DNA of 64,000 bases from Pseudomonas batumici (lineage in GTDB: Bacteria > Pseudomonadota > Gammaproteobacteria > Pseudomonadales > Pseudomonadaceae), in contig NZ_JXDG01000008.1 in NCBI RefSeq assembly GCF_000820515.1, forward strand, positions 1 through 64,000, given 5' to 3'. Of this stretch, positions 1-8,623 are shown one piece after another (positions within the stretch are counted from its first letter, which is position 1; the number at the start of each line of letters is the position of its first letter). The position numbers and the translations under genes were made by a program. The notes under the pieces are model-generated. The model saw nothing but the letters and a program-made list of their open reading frames with translations. It did not search any database and was not told where the DNA came from.

Positions 1-72
1 AATGGCGTAGCGCAATGGAAATACCGCCGCCAGCAGCGGGCAGGTGCCGGGTTTGAAGGTGTATTTAGGCAT
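1..72 (-). CDS. N-terminus of a VasX-like T6SS toxin (partial, runs off left edge)
   Basis: Only the first 24 codons are present, read leftwards from an ATG at 72-70. They encode MPKYTFKPGTCPLLAAVFPL followed by RYAI. The short run with a lone Cys, then 'CPLL.AVFPLRYAI', resembles the start of the VasX N-terminal region found in type VI secretion pore-forming effectors. Those effectors typically open with a Cys-rich 'pllPvRYAv' motif and sit beside vgrG. With the rest outside the window, neither the toxin domain nor an immunity gene can be seen. The shine-dalgarno sequence is weak. The family call is inferred from a very short stretch. Confidence 0.5.
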   Translation of the reverse strand, partial: MPKYTFKPGTCPLLAAVFPLRYAI

Positions 73-445
73 GAGTTGAAGGCCTCGAATGGACCTTCGG
101 ACTCAAGGCGAGTGAGCTTGAAAACAGGGCGATCATGGGCGCTGAAGTGAACATCCGTAGTCCTTTACTCAGTCAGTAAAGGTCGGATTCTGCGTGTCCT
201 GGGTGGTGGGTTGAATGGGTCTGATAAAAAACAGAAAGGTCTGACGTTGCCTGGTTAAAAAGGCTGACGCGACGGCGGAATGCCTTGTCCGCAGGGAGTA
301 AAAATGCCATCGCTGGCAGCGGTACTGGCACGTATTTCAGGGTGTAAAAGCGGCAGCTATTCGGCGAGTCACTGGACTATAGTTCGGTGGTCATCGACGA
401 ATCGGTGACCGGTCTTAGCCGATCGAAACTGTTACGAAACGCAGA

Positions 446-471
446 AGCGCCCTATGATATCGGCGCTTTTT
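446..471 (+). terminator. Terminator-like hairpin upstream of the 77-nt RNA element
   Basis: The arms AGCGCC (446-451) and GGCGCT (462-467) enclose a 10-nt loop and are followed by a short T run. No gene is visible upstream on the plus strand. It may end a short untranslated RNA or belong to the structured leader that follows. Confidence 0.4.
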
Positions 472-491
472 GCTGCCTGGTTTTTTGCTAT

Positions 492-568
492 GGCGGCTGT
501 GCGTGGGACACCTGCGGGTGTGCCGGGTTTCGTAATAGTCCCGGTCGGCTAACCCGCGTACAGCTGCC
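492..568 (+). ncRNA. Candidate structured RNA / cis-regulatory leader before the DUF3077-like gene
   Basis: Positions 492-507 pair with 553-568 over 16 consecutive base pairs, three of them G-U. The long stem encloses two smaller hairpins: ACACC 508-512 with GGTGT 517-521, and CCGGG 523-527 with CCCGG 540-544. Together they form a closed multi-branched fold. G-U pairs are tolerated only in RNA, so function as a transcript is more likely than as a DNA palindrome. It ends 58 nt before the start codon of the small gene at 627. I believe similar GC-rich elements precede small ORFs in other Pseudomonas, but I cannot verify that here. Confidence 0.5.
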
Positions 569-626
569 ACCCTCGTTTGTTTAGCCGCAGATGTTGGTGA
601 CTCTATGACTATTACGGAGTGACACC

Positions 627-911
627 ATGACTAATTTCCGCCCGCTACAAAGCAACCTCACTGACGCCCCGGTCCTCTACCTCAAGCTCGATGTCCCGGT
701 GCGTAACCTCTACGAATTTGCCATACAGCGCCTCAAGGCGGCTCGCGACCTGAGCCACAGCCTGACTTGCATGAGCATCGGAAATACCTGCGATCGCGAT
801 CTCCAGCATTTCGCCGCAGCAGCCTATCTGTTGCAGCAGGATGGATGCGATGCGTTGGATGCGATGCAGGGGCGGTTCACGGATCCGCAGGCAAGCGCCT
901 TGCAGGCCTGA
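627..911 (+). CDS. Small DUF3077-like protein
   Basis: The product is 94 residues, soluble and mostly helical, with no signal peptide or membrane segment. The spacing of 'LDVP', a run of Ala/Leu-rich helix (RLKAARDLSHSL) and the C-terminal 'AAAYLLQQDGCDALDAM' segment resembles the Pseudomonas family DUF3077, whose function is unknown. The ATG at 627 has a good ribosome-binding site (GGAG, 7 nt upstream). The gene stands alone: a structured RNA element lies just upstream and a REP palindrome just downstream. In this genus such genes are often scattered in many copies per genome. No function is proposed. Confidence 0.6.
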   Translation: MTNFRPLQSNLTDAPVLYLKLDVPVRNLYEFAIQRLKAARDLSHSLTCMSIGNTCDRDLQHFAAAAYLLQQDGCDALDAMQGRFTDPQASALQA

Positions 912-950
912 TTGGACACAGCACGAGACTCTGAAAACGCCACGTAACCT

Positions 951-1032
951 GTAGGAGCCGGCTTGCTGGCGATGGCGGCCGATCAGGCTCTGCAAGGCTC
1001 AAGGGCCTCATCGCTGGCAAGCCAGCTCCTAC
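951..1032. repeat. Paired REP palindrome (REPIN)
   Basis: The left arm GTAGGAGCCGGCTTGCTGGC (951-970) is mirrored by a diverged inverted copy at 1009-1032. This is the common Pseudomonas REP in head-to-head arrangement. It lies between the DUF3077-like gene and the 3' end of the LysR gene, so it can act as a convergent transcription end and protect mRNA 3' ends. Confidence 0.9.
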
Positions 1033-1068
1033 AAGGGATCGTGTTCGACCGTTGCCGTGTGGGTGGGA

Positions 1069-2016
1069 TCAGTCGTGGAAAACCATCTCCCGGTTTTTCC
1101 CCATCAACAGCGCCTGATTGCGCTCCGTCACATCCCGGATGTAGTCCCACAACAAGGTAATCCGCTTCAACTTGCGAAGATCCTCCCGGCAGTACATCCA
1201 GAACTGCCGGGTGATATTCACCTCATCCGTCAGCACCGGCAGCAACTTCGGGTCCTGGGCCGCCAGGAAACACGGCAGGATCGCCAGCGCCCGACCCTGC
1301 TGCGCTGCCACGAACTGGGCGATCACGCTGGTGCTGCGCAAGTTGGCGGTTGCATTCGGTAGAGCATTGGCCAGATAAAGCAGCTCATTGCTGAACGCCA
1401 GGTCATCGACATAACTGACAAACCGATGCCGACCCAAATCACTGGCGCGGCGGATCGGCGGGTGCTGGTCCAGATACTCCTGGGTCGCATAGAGCTGCAG
1501 GCGGTAGTCGCACAGCTTGCAACACACATAGGGCCCATGCTCTGGCCGCTCCAGCGCAATGACGATATCCGCCTCGCGCTTGGACAGGCTGATGAAGTGC
1601 GGCAACGGCAGGATATCGACGGAAATCGCCGGGTACGCGTCGACGAAATGACTCAACTGCGGGGTGATGAAAAAGCTGCCGAAGCCTTCCGTGCAACCCA
1701 TGCGCACATGCCCCGACAGCGCCACGCCAGACCCCGAGACCTGCTCGCAGGCCATGTGCAAGGTGCTCTCGATGGACTCCGCATACCCCATCAAGCGCTG
1801 GCCTTCGGCCGTCAGCACAAAGCCATTGGTGCGCGACTTCTCGAACAGCAGGGTGCCCAGCGCACCCTCCAGCGAGCTGATGCGCCGCGACACCGTGGTG
1901 TAGTCCACCGCCAGGCGTTTGGCCGCGCTGCTAGCTTTACGGGTACGGGCGACCTCGAGGAAAAACTTCAGGTCGTCCCAGTTCAATGAACCCAAAGACG
2001 TGATGTTTTTTTGCAT
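1069..2016 (-). CDS. LysR-family regulator, divergent from mmsAB
   Basis: The protein is 315 residues from the ATG at 2016. A GTG 14 codons upstream (2058) is less likely because it lies inside an inverted repeat that looks like the operator. The N-terminal winged helix reads 'LNWDDLKFFLEVARTRKASSAAKRLAVDYTTVSRRIS', the standard LysR HTH, followed by a LysR substrate-binding domain. The gene is transcribed away from mmsA with about 130 bp between starts, the usual layout for a LysR activator of a neighbouring catabolic operon. It therefore probably controls mmsAB in response to a valine or propanoate intermediate. P. aeruginosa uses an AraC-type MmsR instead, so this is a different regulator in the same place. 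Confidence 0.88.
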   Translation of the reverse strand: MQKNITSLGSLNWDDLKFFLEVARTRKASSAAKRLAVDYTTVSRRISSLEGALGTLLFEKSRTNGFVLTAEGQRLMGYAESIESTLHMACEQVSGSGVALSGHVRMGCTEGFGSFFITPQLSHFVDAYPAISVDILPLPHFISLSKREADIVIALERPEHGPYVCCKLCDYRLQLYATQEYLDQHPPIRRASDLGRHRFVSYVDDLAFSNELLYLANALPNATANLRSTSVIAQFVAAQQGRALAILPCFLAAQDPKLLPVLTDEVNITRQFWMYCREDLRKLKRITLLWDYIRDVTERNQALLMGKNREMVFHD

Positions 2017-2031
2017 GTTGGTCCGGTTTTT

Positions 2032-2060
2032 ATGTGCATTCTTATTAGAAGAACGCACAT
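2032..2060. promoter_or_regulatory. Candidate LysR operator between the regulator and mmsA
   Basis: ATGTGC (2032-2037) and GCACAT (2055-2060) form an outer inverted repeat. TTCT-TATT-AGAA (2039-2050) forms an inner one with a slightly shifted centre. Interrupted dyads of this length beside the divergent start are typical LysR binding sites. Its position argues for the ATG at 2016 as the regulator start. Confidence 0.5.
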
Positions 2061-2147
2061 CTATACTCCAAAAACAGTCCAGTCACCATGCCCGGGCGCT
2101 GCCTCGCCCGCTTCGGATTCGGCCCCACAATAATTCAGGAGAATTCC

Positions 2148-3671
2148 ATGAACGTTTCTCTCAAGCCCGACGCCACCCTCAAGACCGCCAAGCTGCTGAT
2201 CGATGGCGAGTGGGTCGAATCCAAAACCGATGAGTGGCATGACATCGTCAACCCGGCGACCCAGGAAGTCCTGGCCAAAGTCCCGTTCGCCACCGCCGAT
2301 GAAGTGGACGCCGCCATCGCGGCCGCCCAGCGCGCCTTCCAGACCTGGAAGCTGACCCCCATCGGCGCCCGCATGCGCATCATGCTCAAGCTGCAAACAC
2401 TGATCCGCGAACACTCCAAGCGCATCGCCGTGGTCCTCAGCGCCGAGCAGGGCAAGACCATTGCCGACGCCGAAGGCGATATCTTCCGTGGCCTGGAAGT
2501 GGTGGAGCACGCCTGCTCCATCGGCACCCTGCAAATGGGCGAGTTCGCCGAGAACGTCGCCGGTGGTGTCGACACCTACACCCTGCGCCAGCCCATCGGT
2601 GTCTGCGCCGGGATCACCCCGTTCAACTTCCCGGCGATGATTCCGCTGTGGATGTTCCCGATGGCGATCGCCTGCGGCAACACCTTCGTCCTCAAGCCGT
2701 CCGAGCAGGACCCGCTGTCGACGCTGCTGCTGGTGGAACTGGCGCTGGAAGCCGGTGTGCCGCCTGGTGTACTGAACGTGGTGCACGGCGGCAAGGATGT
2801 GGTGGATGCGCTGTGCACCCACAAGGACATCAAGGCGGTGTCCTTCGTCGGTTCGACCGCGGTCGGCACCCATGTCTATGACCTCGCCGGCCGTCACGGC
2901 AAGCGTGTGCAGTCGATGATGGGCGCGAAGAATCACGCGGTGGTGTTGCCCGATGCCAACCGCGAACAGGCCCTCAATGCCTTGGTCGGTGCCGGCTTCG
3001 GCGCGGCCGGCCAGCGCTGCATGGCCACCTCGGTGGTGGTGCTGGTGGGCGCGGCGAAACAGTGGCTGCCGGACCTCAAGGCCCTGGCGCAGAAACTCAA
3101 GGTCAACGCCGGCAGCGAGCCGGGCACCGATGTCGGTCCGCTGATTTCCAAGCGGGCGAAAGAGCGCGTGCTGGGGCTGATCGAAAGCGGTATCAAGGAA
3201 GGCGCCAAGCTGGAGCTGGACGGTCGCGGCGTCCAGGTGCCGGGCTTCGAACACGGCAACTTCGTTGGCCCGACCCTGTTCTCCGGGGTGACCACCGACA
3301 TGCAGATCTACACCCAGGAAATCTTCGGCCCGGTGCTGGTGGTGCTGGAAGTCGACACCCTCGACGAGGCGATTGCCCTGGTCAACGCCAACCCGTTCGG
3401 CAACGGCACCGGCCTGTTCACCCAGAGCGGTGCCGCGGCGCGCAAGTTCCAGAACGAAATCGATATCGGCCAGGTCGGTATCAATATCCCGATTCCGGTG
3501 CCGGTACCGTTCTTCAGTTTCACCGGTTCGCGCGGTTCGAAGCTGGGCGATCTCGGTCCGTACGGCAAGCAGGTGGTGCAGTTCTACACTCAGACCAAGA
3601 CGGTCACCGCGCGCTGGTTCGATGACGACAGCGAGAACCACGGCGTGAACACCACCATCCATCTGCGCTGA
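2148..3671 (+). CDS. mmsA: Methylmalonate-semialdehyde dehydrogenase (CoA-acylating)
   Basis: MmsA oxidises methylmalonate semialdehyde and malonate semialdehyde with NAD+ and CoA to propanoyl-CoA and acetyl-CoA, the last step of valine and part of inositol/thymine breakdown. The 507-residue protein has the aldehyde dehydrogenase layout: '[12 protein letters not shown]' in the NAD domain, '[12 protein letters not shown]' and the catalytic Cys at about residue 291 in '[11 protein letters not shown]'. The MmsA-type motif '[13 protein letters not shown]' lies near the C-terminus. The start is the ATG at 2148 behind AGGAGA; an upstream in-frame ATG at 2088 lacks a ribosome-binding site. mmsB follows 14 bp downstream, so the two form an operon. 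Confidence 0.96.
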   Translation: MNVSLKPDATLKTAKLLIDGEWVESKTDEWHDIVNPATQEVLAKVPFATADEVDAAIAAAQRAFQTWKLTPIGARMRIMLKLQTLIREHSKRIAVVLSAEQGKTIADAEGDIFRGLEVVEHACSIGTLQMGEFAENVAGGVDTYTLRQPIGVCAGITPFNFPAMIPLWMFPMAIACGNTFVLKPSEQDPLSTLLLVELALEAGVPPGVLNVVHGGKDVVDALCTHKDIKAVSFVGSTAVGTHVYDLAGRHGKRVQSMMGAKNHAVVLPDANREQALNALVGAGFGAAGQRCMATSVVVLVGAAKQWLPDLKALAQKLKVNAGSEPGTDVGPLISKRAKERVLGLIESGIKEGAKLELDGRGVQVPGFEHGNFVGPTLFSGVTTDMQIYTQEIFGPVLVVLEVDTLDEAIALVNANPFGNGTGLFTQSGAAARKFQNEIDIGQVGINIPIPVPVPFFSFTGSRGSKLGDLGPYGKQVVQFYTQTKTVTARWFDDDSENHGVNTTIHLR

Positions 3672-3685
3672 ACGAGGAAGCTGCC

Positions 3686-4570
3686 ATGAAGATTGCATTT
3701 ATCGGCCTGGGCAACATGGGCGCGCCGATGGCGCGCAACCTGATCAAGGCCGGGCACAGCCTGAACCTGTTCGACCTGAACAAGACCGTGTTGCAGGAGC
3801 TGGCGGCCCTCGGCGGGTCGATCAGCGAATCGCCGAAAGCCGCGGCCCAGGGCAGCGAGCTGGTGATCACCATGCTGCCGGCGGCGGCCCATGTGCGCAG
3901 CGTCTGGCTGGGCGAGGACGGGGTGCTGGCCGGTATCGGTCGGGGCGTGCCGGCGGTGGACTGCAGCACCATCGATCCGCAGACCGCCAAGGATGTCGCG
4001 GCGGCGGCGGCCAAGCAGGGCGTGGCGATGGCCGACGCGCCGGTTTCCGGCGGTACCGGCGGTGCCGCGGCCGGGACCCTGACCTTCATGGTCGGTTCTT
4101 CCCAGGAACTGTTCGACACCCTGCAACCGGTGCTGGCGCAGATGGGCCGCAATATCGTCCATTGCGGCGAAGTGGGTACTGGGCAGATCGCCAAGATCTG
4201 CAACAACCTGCTGCTGGGCATTTCCATGGTCGGGGTCAGCGAAGCCATGGCCCTCGGCGCGGCGCTGGGGATCGACACCCAGGTGCTGGCCGGGGTCATC
4301 AACAGTTCCACCGGGCGTTGCTGGAGTTCGGAGACCTATAACCCCTGGCCGGGGATCGTCGATACGGCACCGGCGTCGCGCGGGTATACCGGCGGTTTCG
4401 GCGCCGAGTTGATGTTGAAGGACCTGGGGCTGGCGACGGAAGCGGCCCGTCAGGCGCATCAGCCGGTGGTGCTGGGTGCGGTGGCGCAGCAGCTTTACCA
4501 GGCGATGAGTCTGCGTGGGGAAGGCGGCAAGGATTTCTCGGCGATCGTTAACTCCTATCGCAAACCGTAG
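3686..4570 (+). CDS. mmsB: 3-hydroxyisobutyrate dehydrogenase
   Basis: MmsB oxidises 3-hydroxyisobutyrate to methylmalonate semialdehyde with NAD+, supplying the substrate of MmsA. The 294-residue protein opens with the Rossmann motif GLGNMG (residues 7-12). It carries the substrate-binding 'DAPVSGGTGGA' and the 'GQIAKICNNLLLG' helix with the catalytic Lys at about residue 170. Length and motifs match the beta-hydroxyacid dehydrogenase family, subgroup MmsB. It is preceded by GAGGAAG and lies 14 bp after mmsA. A REP element beginning a few bases past the stop probably forms the operon's 3' end. Confidence 0.95.
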   Translation: MKIAFIGLGNMGAPMARNLIKAGHSLNLFDLNKTVLQELAALGGSISESPKAAAQGSELVITMLPAAAHVRSVWLGEDGVLAGIGRGVPAVDCSTIDPQTAKDVAAAAAKQGVAMADAPVSGGTGGAAAGTLTFMVGSSQELFDTLQPVLAQMGRNIVHCGEVGTGQIAKICNNLLLGISMVGVSEAMALGAALGIDTQVLAGVINSSTGRCWSSETYNPWPGIVDTAPASRGYTGGFGAELMLKDLGLATEAARQAHQPVVLGAVAQQLYQAMSLRGEGGKDFSAIVNSYRKP

Positions 4571-4575
4571 ACCTT

Positions 4576-4671
4576 GTGGGAGCCGGCTTGCTGGCGATGG
4601 CGTCCGATCAGGCGCTGCAAGGCTCAAGGGCCTCATCGTCGGAACGCCGCCCGCAGCAAGCTGGCTCCTAC
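4576..4671. repeat. Paired REP palindrome, right copy interrupted
   Basis: The left copy is GTGGGAGCCGGCTTGCTGGC at 4576-4595. The inverted right copy (4634-4671) carries about a dozen extra bases between its CATCG and CAGCAAGC halves compared with the other copies. It sits between mmsB and polB. Confidence 0.85.
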
Positions 4672-4760
4672 AAGGTTTTGTGGTGTTCTCTCGACCTGTG
4701 AGACACCTGAACGGCCAGGACGCGTAGAATCATCCCCCTGAAAAAGTTTTCGAGGTACGG

Positions 4761-7127
4761 GTGGTGGATCTACAGCAGGGTTTTGTCCTGACCCGGCATT
4801 GGCGCGACACCCCCACGGGCACGCAGGTCGAGTTCTGGCTGGCGACCGACCACGGTCCCCGGCATGTCCGGCTGCCGCCGCAACCCTCCGTCGCCTTCAT
4901 TCCCGTTGCCCATCGCCAACGCGCCGAAGCCTTGTTGCAGGGCGAGCGCGGGGTCGAATTGCGTCCCCTGGAACTGCAGGACTTCCACCATCGCCCGGTG
5001 CTCGGCCTGTATTGCCAGCAACACCGGCAACTGATGAACCTCGAAAAGCTGCTGCGCAAGAGCGGCGTCGATGTCTACGAAGCCGATATCCGTCCGCCCG
5101 AGCGCTACCTGATGGAGCGCTTCATCACCGCGCCGGTCCTGTTCAGCGGCACGGCCAACGCGGACGGCCCGTTGCTCGACACCCAGATGAAACCGACGCC
5201 GGGCTATCGCCCGCGCCTGAAACTGGTATCCCTCGACATCGAGACCACCATGCAGGGCGAGCTGTACTCCATCGCCCTGGAGGGCTGCGGCGAGCGTCAG
5301 GTGTACATGCTGGGACCGCCGAACGGCGATGCCACGCAGGTCGACTTCAAGTTCGACTACCGCGACACCCGCGCCGGCTTGCTCGAAGCCCTGAACGACT
5401 GGCTGGCCCTGCACGACCCCGACGCGATCATCGGCTGGAACCTGGTGCAGTTCGACCTGCGGGTGCTGCATGAGCACGCCGAGCGCCTGAAGGTGCCGCT
5501 GCGCCTGGGCCGTGGCGGCGACGTCATGGGCTGGCGCGACAACGGCGCGCGCAACACCCATTATTTCGCGGCGGCCGCCGGCCGGCTGATCATCGACGGC
5601 ATCGAGGCCCTGCGTTCGGCCACCTGGAGCTTTCCCTCCTTCAGCCTCGAATACGTGGCGCAACAGCTGCTGGGCGAGGGCAAGTCCATCGACAACCCGT
5701 ACCAGCGCATGGACGAGATCGACCGCATGTTCGCCGAGGACAAGCCCGCCCTGGCGCGCTACAACCTCAAGGACTGCGAGCTGGTGACGCGGATCTTCGA
5801 CAAGACCCAGTTGCTGACCTTCCTGCTGGAACGCGCCACGGTCACCGGCCTGCCCGCCGACCGCAGCGGCGGTTCGGTGGCGGCCTTCACCCATCTGTAC
5901 CTGCCGCTGATGCATCGCCAGGGCTTCGTCGCGCCGAACCTGGGCGAGCGCACCCCTGAAGCCAGCCCCGGCGGTTTCGTGATGGATTCGCGGCCCGGCT
6001 TGTACGAGTCGGTGCTGGTGCTCGATTACAAAAGCCTGTATCCGTCGATCATCCGCACCTTCCTGATCGACCCGGTGGGGCTGGTGGAGGGCCTGCGCCA
6101 TCCCGACGACAGCGACTCGGTGGCCGGCTTTCGCGGGGCGCGTTTCTCCCGCACGCGGCATTGCCTGCCGGCCATCGTCGAGAGCGTCTGGCAGGGCCGC
6201 GAGACGGCCAAGCGCGAGCACAATGCGCCGCTGTCCCAGGCCCTGAAGATCATCATGAACGCCTTCTATGGCGTGCTCGGTTCCAGCGGCTGCCGCTTCT
6301 TCGATACACGCCTGGCGTCCTCCATCACCCTGCGTGGCCACGAGATCATGCGACGGACCCGACAGCTGATCGAAGCCCAGGGTTATGCGGTGATCTATGG
6401 CGACACCGACTCCACCTTCGTCTGGCTCAAACAGGCCCATAGCGAGGAAGACGCCGCGCGGATCGGCCGCAACCTGGTGGCGCAGGTCAACCAATGGTGG
6501 CGCGAGCACCTGCAACAGGAACTCGGGTTGAGCAGCGCCCTGGAGTTGCAGTTCGAAACCCACTTCAGCCGCTTTCTGATGCCGACCATCCGCGGTGCCG
6601 AGGAGGGTAGCAAGAAGCGTTATGCCGGCCTGGTGAGCCGTGCCGACGGTTCCCGGGAGATGGTCTACAAGGGCCTGGAAACCGTGCGCAGCGACTGGTC
6701 GCCGCTGGCCCAGGACTTCCAGCAGGAGCTGTACCGGCGCATCTTCGACCGGGTGCCGTATCAGGATTATGTGCGCGACTATGTGCGTCGGACCCTGGCG
6801 GGTGAGCTGGATGAGCGGCTGGTCTATCGCAAGCGCCTGCGCCGCCAGTTGGGCGACTACCAGCGCAATGTGCCGCCCCATGTCCGGGCGGCGCGCCTGG
6901 CCGACGAGTACAACGACGCGCAAGGTCGACCCCGGCAGTACCAGAGCGGTGGCTGGATCAGCTACGTGATCACCCTGGCCGGCCCCGAGCCGCTGGAGAT
7001 CCGGCGCGCGCCAATCGACTACGACCACTACATCACCCGGCAGCTGCAACCGGTGGCGGACGCAATCCTGCCGTTTGTGCAGGACGACTTCAGCACCCTG
7101 ATCGGCGGGCAGCTGGGGTTGTTCTGA
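4761..7127 (+). CDS. polB: DNA polymerase II (family B)
   Basis: This is a replicative-type family B polymerase used in replication restart and translesion synthesis; in E. coli it is SOS-induced. The 788 residues match the usual length of about 785. The 3'-5' exonuclease motif 'LDIETT' has Asp at about residue 159. Polymerase motif A 'LDYKSLYPSIIRT' begins near residue 422, motif B is 'KIIMNAFYGVLGSSGCRF', and motif C 'YGDTDSTF' has its metal-binding aspartates at about 548 and 550. The start is a GTG at 4761 (a second GTG follows directly) behind GAGGTACGG. I see no clear LexA box in the 90 bp upstream. The gene stands alone between a REP and a convergent cupin gene. Confidence 0.96.
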   Translation: MVDLQQGFVLTRHWRDTPTGTQVEFWLATDHGPRHVRLPPQPSVAFIPVAHRQRAEALLQGERGVELRPLELQDFHHRPVLGLYCQQHRQLMNLEKLLRKSGVDVYEADIRPPERYLMERFITAPVLFSGTANADGPLLDTQMKPTPGYRPRLKLVSLDIETTMQGELYSIALEGCGERQVYMLGPPNGDATQVDFKFDYRDTRAGLLEALNDWLALHDPDAIIGWNLVQFDLRVLHEHAERLKVPLRLGRGGDVMGWRDNGARNTHYFAAAAGRLIIDGIEALRSATWSFPSFSLEYVAQQLLGEGKSIDNPYQRMDEIDRMFAEDKPALARYNLKDCELVTRIFDKTQLLTFLLERATVTGLPADRSGGSVAAFTHLYLPLMHRQGFVAPNLGERTPEASPGGFVMDSRPGLYESVLVLDYKSLYPSIIRTFLIDPVGLVEGLRHPDDSDSVAGFRGARFSRTRHCLPAIVESVWQGRETAKREHNAPLSQALKIIMNAFYGVLGSSGCRFFDTRLASSITLRGHEIMRRTRQLIEAQGYAVIYGDTDSTFVWLKQAHSEEDAARIGRNLVAQVNQWWREHLQQELGLSSALELQFETHFSRFLMPTIRGAEEGSKKRYAGLVSRADGSREMVYKGLETVRSDWSPLAQDFQQELYRRIFDRVPYQDYVRDYVRRTLAGELDERLVYRKRLRRQLGDYQRNVPPHVRAARLADEYNDAQGRPRQYQSGGWISYVITLAGPEPLEIRRAPIDYDHYITRQLQPVADAILPFVQDDFSTLIGGQLGLF

Positions 7128-7130
7128 AGC

Positions 7131-7180
7131 GCGTCGGTGGGGCGGCTTCCAGAGGCTGAAGCGCGCCACCCACCGATGCG
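7131..7180. terminator. Imperfect hairpin between convergent polB and cupin genes
   Basis: GTCGGTGGG near 7133-7141 pairs with CCCACCGAT near 7169-7177, with a further GCTTC/GAAGC pairing inside. There is no long T run. It probably marks the shared end of the two convergent genes. Confidence 0.4.
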
Positions 7181-7223
7181 TGTCTGCCGTCGGTCGCGGC
7201 AGTTCGGTCCAGGCTGGGCGGGA

Positions 7224-7571
7224 TCAGGCGAAGACGAAGTACTTGCGCACGGTTTCCACGACTTCCCAGGTGCCTTTCATCCCGGGCTCGATCACGAAGA
7301 TATCGCCGGCGCGCAGGTGGATCGGCGCCAGGCCGTCCGGGGTGATGATGCAGTAGCCTTCCTGGAAGTGGCAGTACTCCCACTTCACGTATTCGACCTG
7401 CCATTTGCCCGGGGTGCAGATCCAGGTGCCCATGATCTTGCTGCCGTCTTCGCTGGTGTAGGCGTTGAGGTTGACGGTGTGCGGGTCGCCCGCCAGTTTT
7501 TCCCATTTGCAGGCATCGAGGACCGGCAACGGGTGGGTGTCGCGCAGAACGGTGATCGGTGGATTGGACAT
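7224..7571 (-). CDS. Cupin-domain protein (ureidoglycine-hydrolase-like cupin)
   Basis: The product is 115 residues, one small beta-barrel. It contains 'GTWICTPGKWQVEY', 'YCHFQEGYCIITPDG' and 'LRAGDIFVIEPGMKGTWEV', the pattern of the Cupin_3 family (DUF861). Members are often annotated as cupin proteins of unknown substrate. The usual metal-binding histidines are sparse, so catalysis is uncertain. The gene lies 39 bp downstream of a LysR gene on the same strand and may be co-transcribed with it, or be one of its targets. I cannot name a substrate. Confidence 0.85.
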   Translation of the reverse strand: MSNPPITVLRDTHPLPVLDACKWEKLAGDPHTVNLNAYTSEDGSKIMGTWICTPGKWQVEYVKWEYCHFQEGYCIITPDGLAPIHLRAGDIFVIEPGMKGTWEVVETVRKYFVFA

Positions 7572-7610
7572 GCTGGGCTCCGGACGCAGGTTCTTGAGGA
7601 AGCCTGCACC

Positions 7611-8543
7611 CTAGCGGTCGTCGGGGCGGGGCAGTTGTCCAGGTTCGACATCGACCTGCCCATGAGCGCATAAGGCGTCGAGCAAGGCCCGGGCATAACC
7701 CGGCAGGTGTTCGAACGAACGGGCGCACAGCAGCAGCTTGCGCCTGGCCCAGGGCTCGGGCAGTGGGCGGCTGACCAGGGACGCCGCGTCCGGCCAGCGG
7801 TCCAGGGTCGCCTGGGGCACGATGCCTGGACCGGCACCGCGGGTGACCATGCGCAGCACACCGTCAAATCCGTCTGCCCGCACGCGCAGTTGCAGGCGCA
7901 TCCCCAGGTGCAGGGCCTGCTCTTCCAGGTACACCGCCAGGGCACTGCCGGCGGGCAGGCCGACCTGTTCGTGGCGCAAGGTATCGCTGAAGCGCAACTG
8001 CGGCTGCCGTGCCAAAGGGTGGTCGCGGGGGATCGCCAGCACCAGCGGATCGTCGCAGAAGGCGCGGGTCTGCAAGTCCAGGGTATCCACCGCGTCGGAG
8101 ACGATGCCGATCTCCGCCGCGCCTTGGCTGATGGCGTGGACAATGCGCAGGCTGGGCAACTCCTGCAGGTCGATGTCGATGTGCGGGTGGCTGCACAGGA
8201 AGTCCGCGAGCCGTTCTGGCAGGTATTCGCTGATCGCGGCACTGTTGCCTAGCAGGCGGACCTGGCCTTTTACGCCACGGGCGTACTCGGCCAGGTCCTG
8301 GCGCAGGTGTTCGGCCTGTTGCAGCATCAGCCGGGCATGCTGGGCCAGGGCCTTGCCCGCGGGCGTGGGGGTGACGCCACGGCGGCCGCGCTGGAAGAAC
8401 GGTGTGCCGAGGGACGCTTCCAGGGCCCGTATCCGCGCACTGGCGGCAGGCAGCGACAAATGACTGCGCGCCGCCCCGGCGGTGATATTGCCGGCGTCGA
8501 GAATATTCAGGTACAGCCGGAGGTCGATCAGGTCGAAGTGCAT
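7611..8543 (-). CDS. LysR-family transcriptional regulator
   Basis: The protein is 310 residues from the ATG at 8543, which has AGAGAGG about 6 nt upstream. An upstream in-frame start at 8564 is disfavoured. The N-terminal HTH reads 'DLRLYLNILDAGNITAGAARSHLSLPAASARIRALEASLG', followed by a substrate-binding domain. A TauE/SafE-type exporter is transcribed divergently from about 80 bp away, and a cupin gene follows on the same strand. LysR genes divergent from TauE/SafE exporters are common, and the regulator probably responds to the anion the exporter handles. The substrate is unknown. Confidence 0.9.
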   Translation of the reverse strand: MHFDLIDLRLYLNILDAGNITAGAARSHLSLPAASARIRALEASLGTPFFQRGRRGVTPTPAGKALAQHARLMLQQAEHLRQDLAEYARGVKGQVRLLGNSAAISEYLPERLADFLCSHPHIDIDLQELPSLRIVHAISQGAAEIGIVSDAVDTLDLQTRAFCDDPLVLAIPRDHPLARQPQLRFSDTLRHEQVGLPAGSALAVYLEEQALHLGMRLQLRVRADGFDGVLRMVTRGAGPGIVPQATLDRWPDAASLVSRPLPEPWARRKLLLCARSFEHLPGYARALLDALCAHGQVDVEPGQLPRPDDR

Positions 8544-8623
8544 GTTCAGCCTCTCTCTTTGCAAGAGGCTAGCTCAAGGCATGACAGATTTTCAAACCCG
8601 TCGCGCGGGTCCAGTCTGTGGCC

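Larger units (their letters stand above)
73..626. other. 554-bp intergenic region
   Basis: No convincing protein gene lies here. A 65-codon open frame at 387-584 has no good ribosome-binding site and runs straight through an RNA-like palindrome, so it is not called. The region does hold a terminator-like hairpin near 446-471 and a 77-nt two-armed structure at 492-568, both listed separately. The leftmost part should carry the promoter of the VasX-like gene, but I cannot place it. Confidence 0.6.

Noticed and set aside
387..584. 65-codon open frame before the DUF3077-like gene
   Set aside because: It has no ribosome-binding site, and its second half is simply one strand of the long RNA stem and its neighbours. 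Structure explains this region better than coding.
951..1032. REP copies as a CRISPR array
   Set aside because: They are palindromic, occur in single inverted pairs between genes and have no regularly spaced repeats. No cas genes are present.
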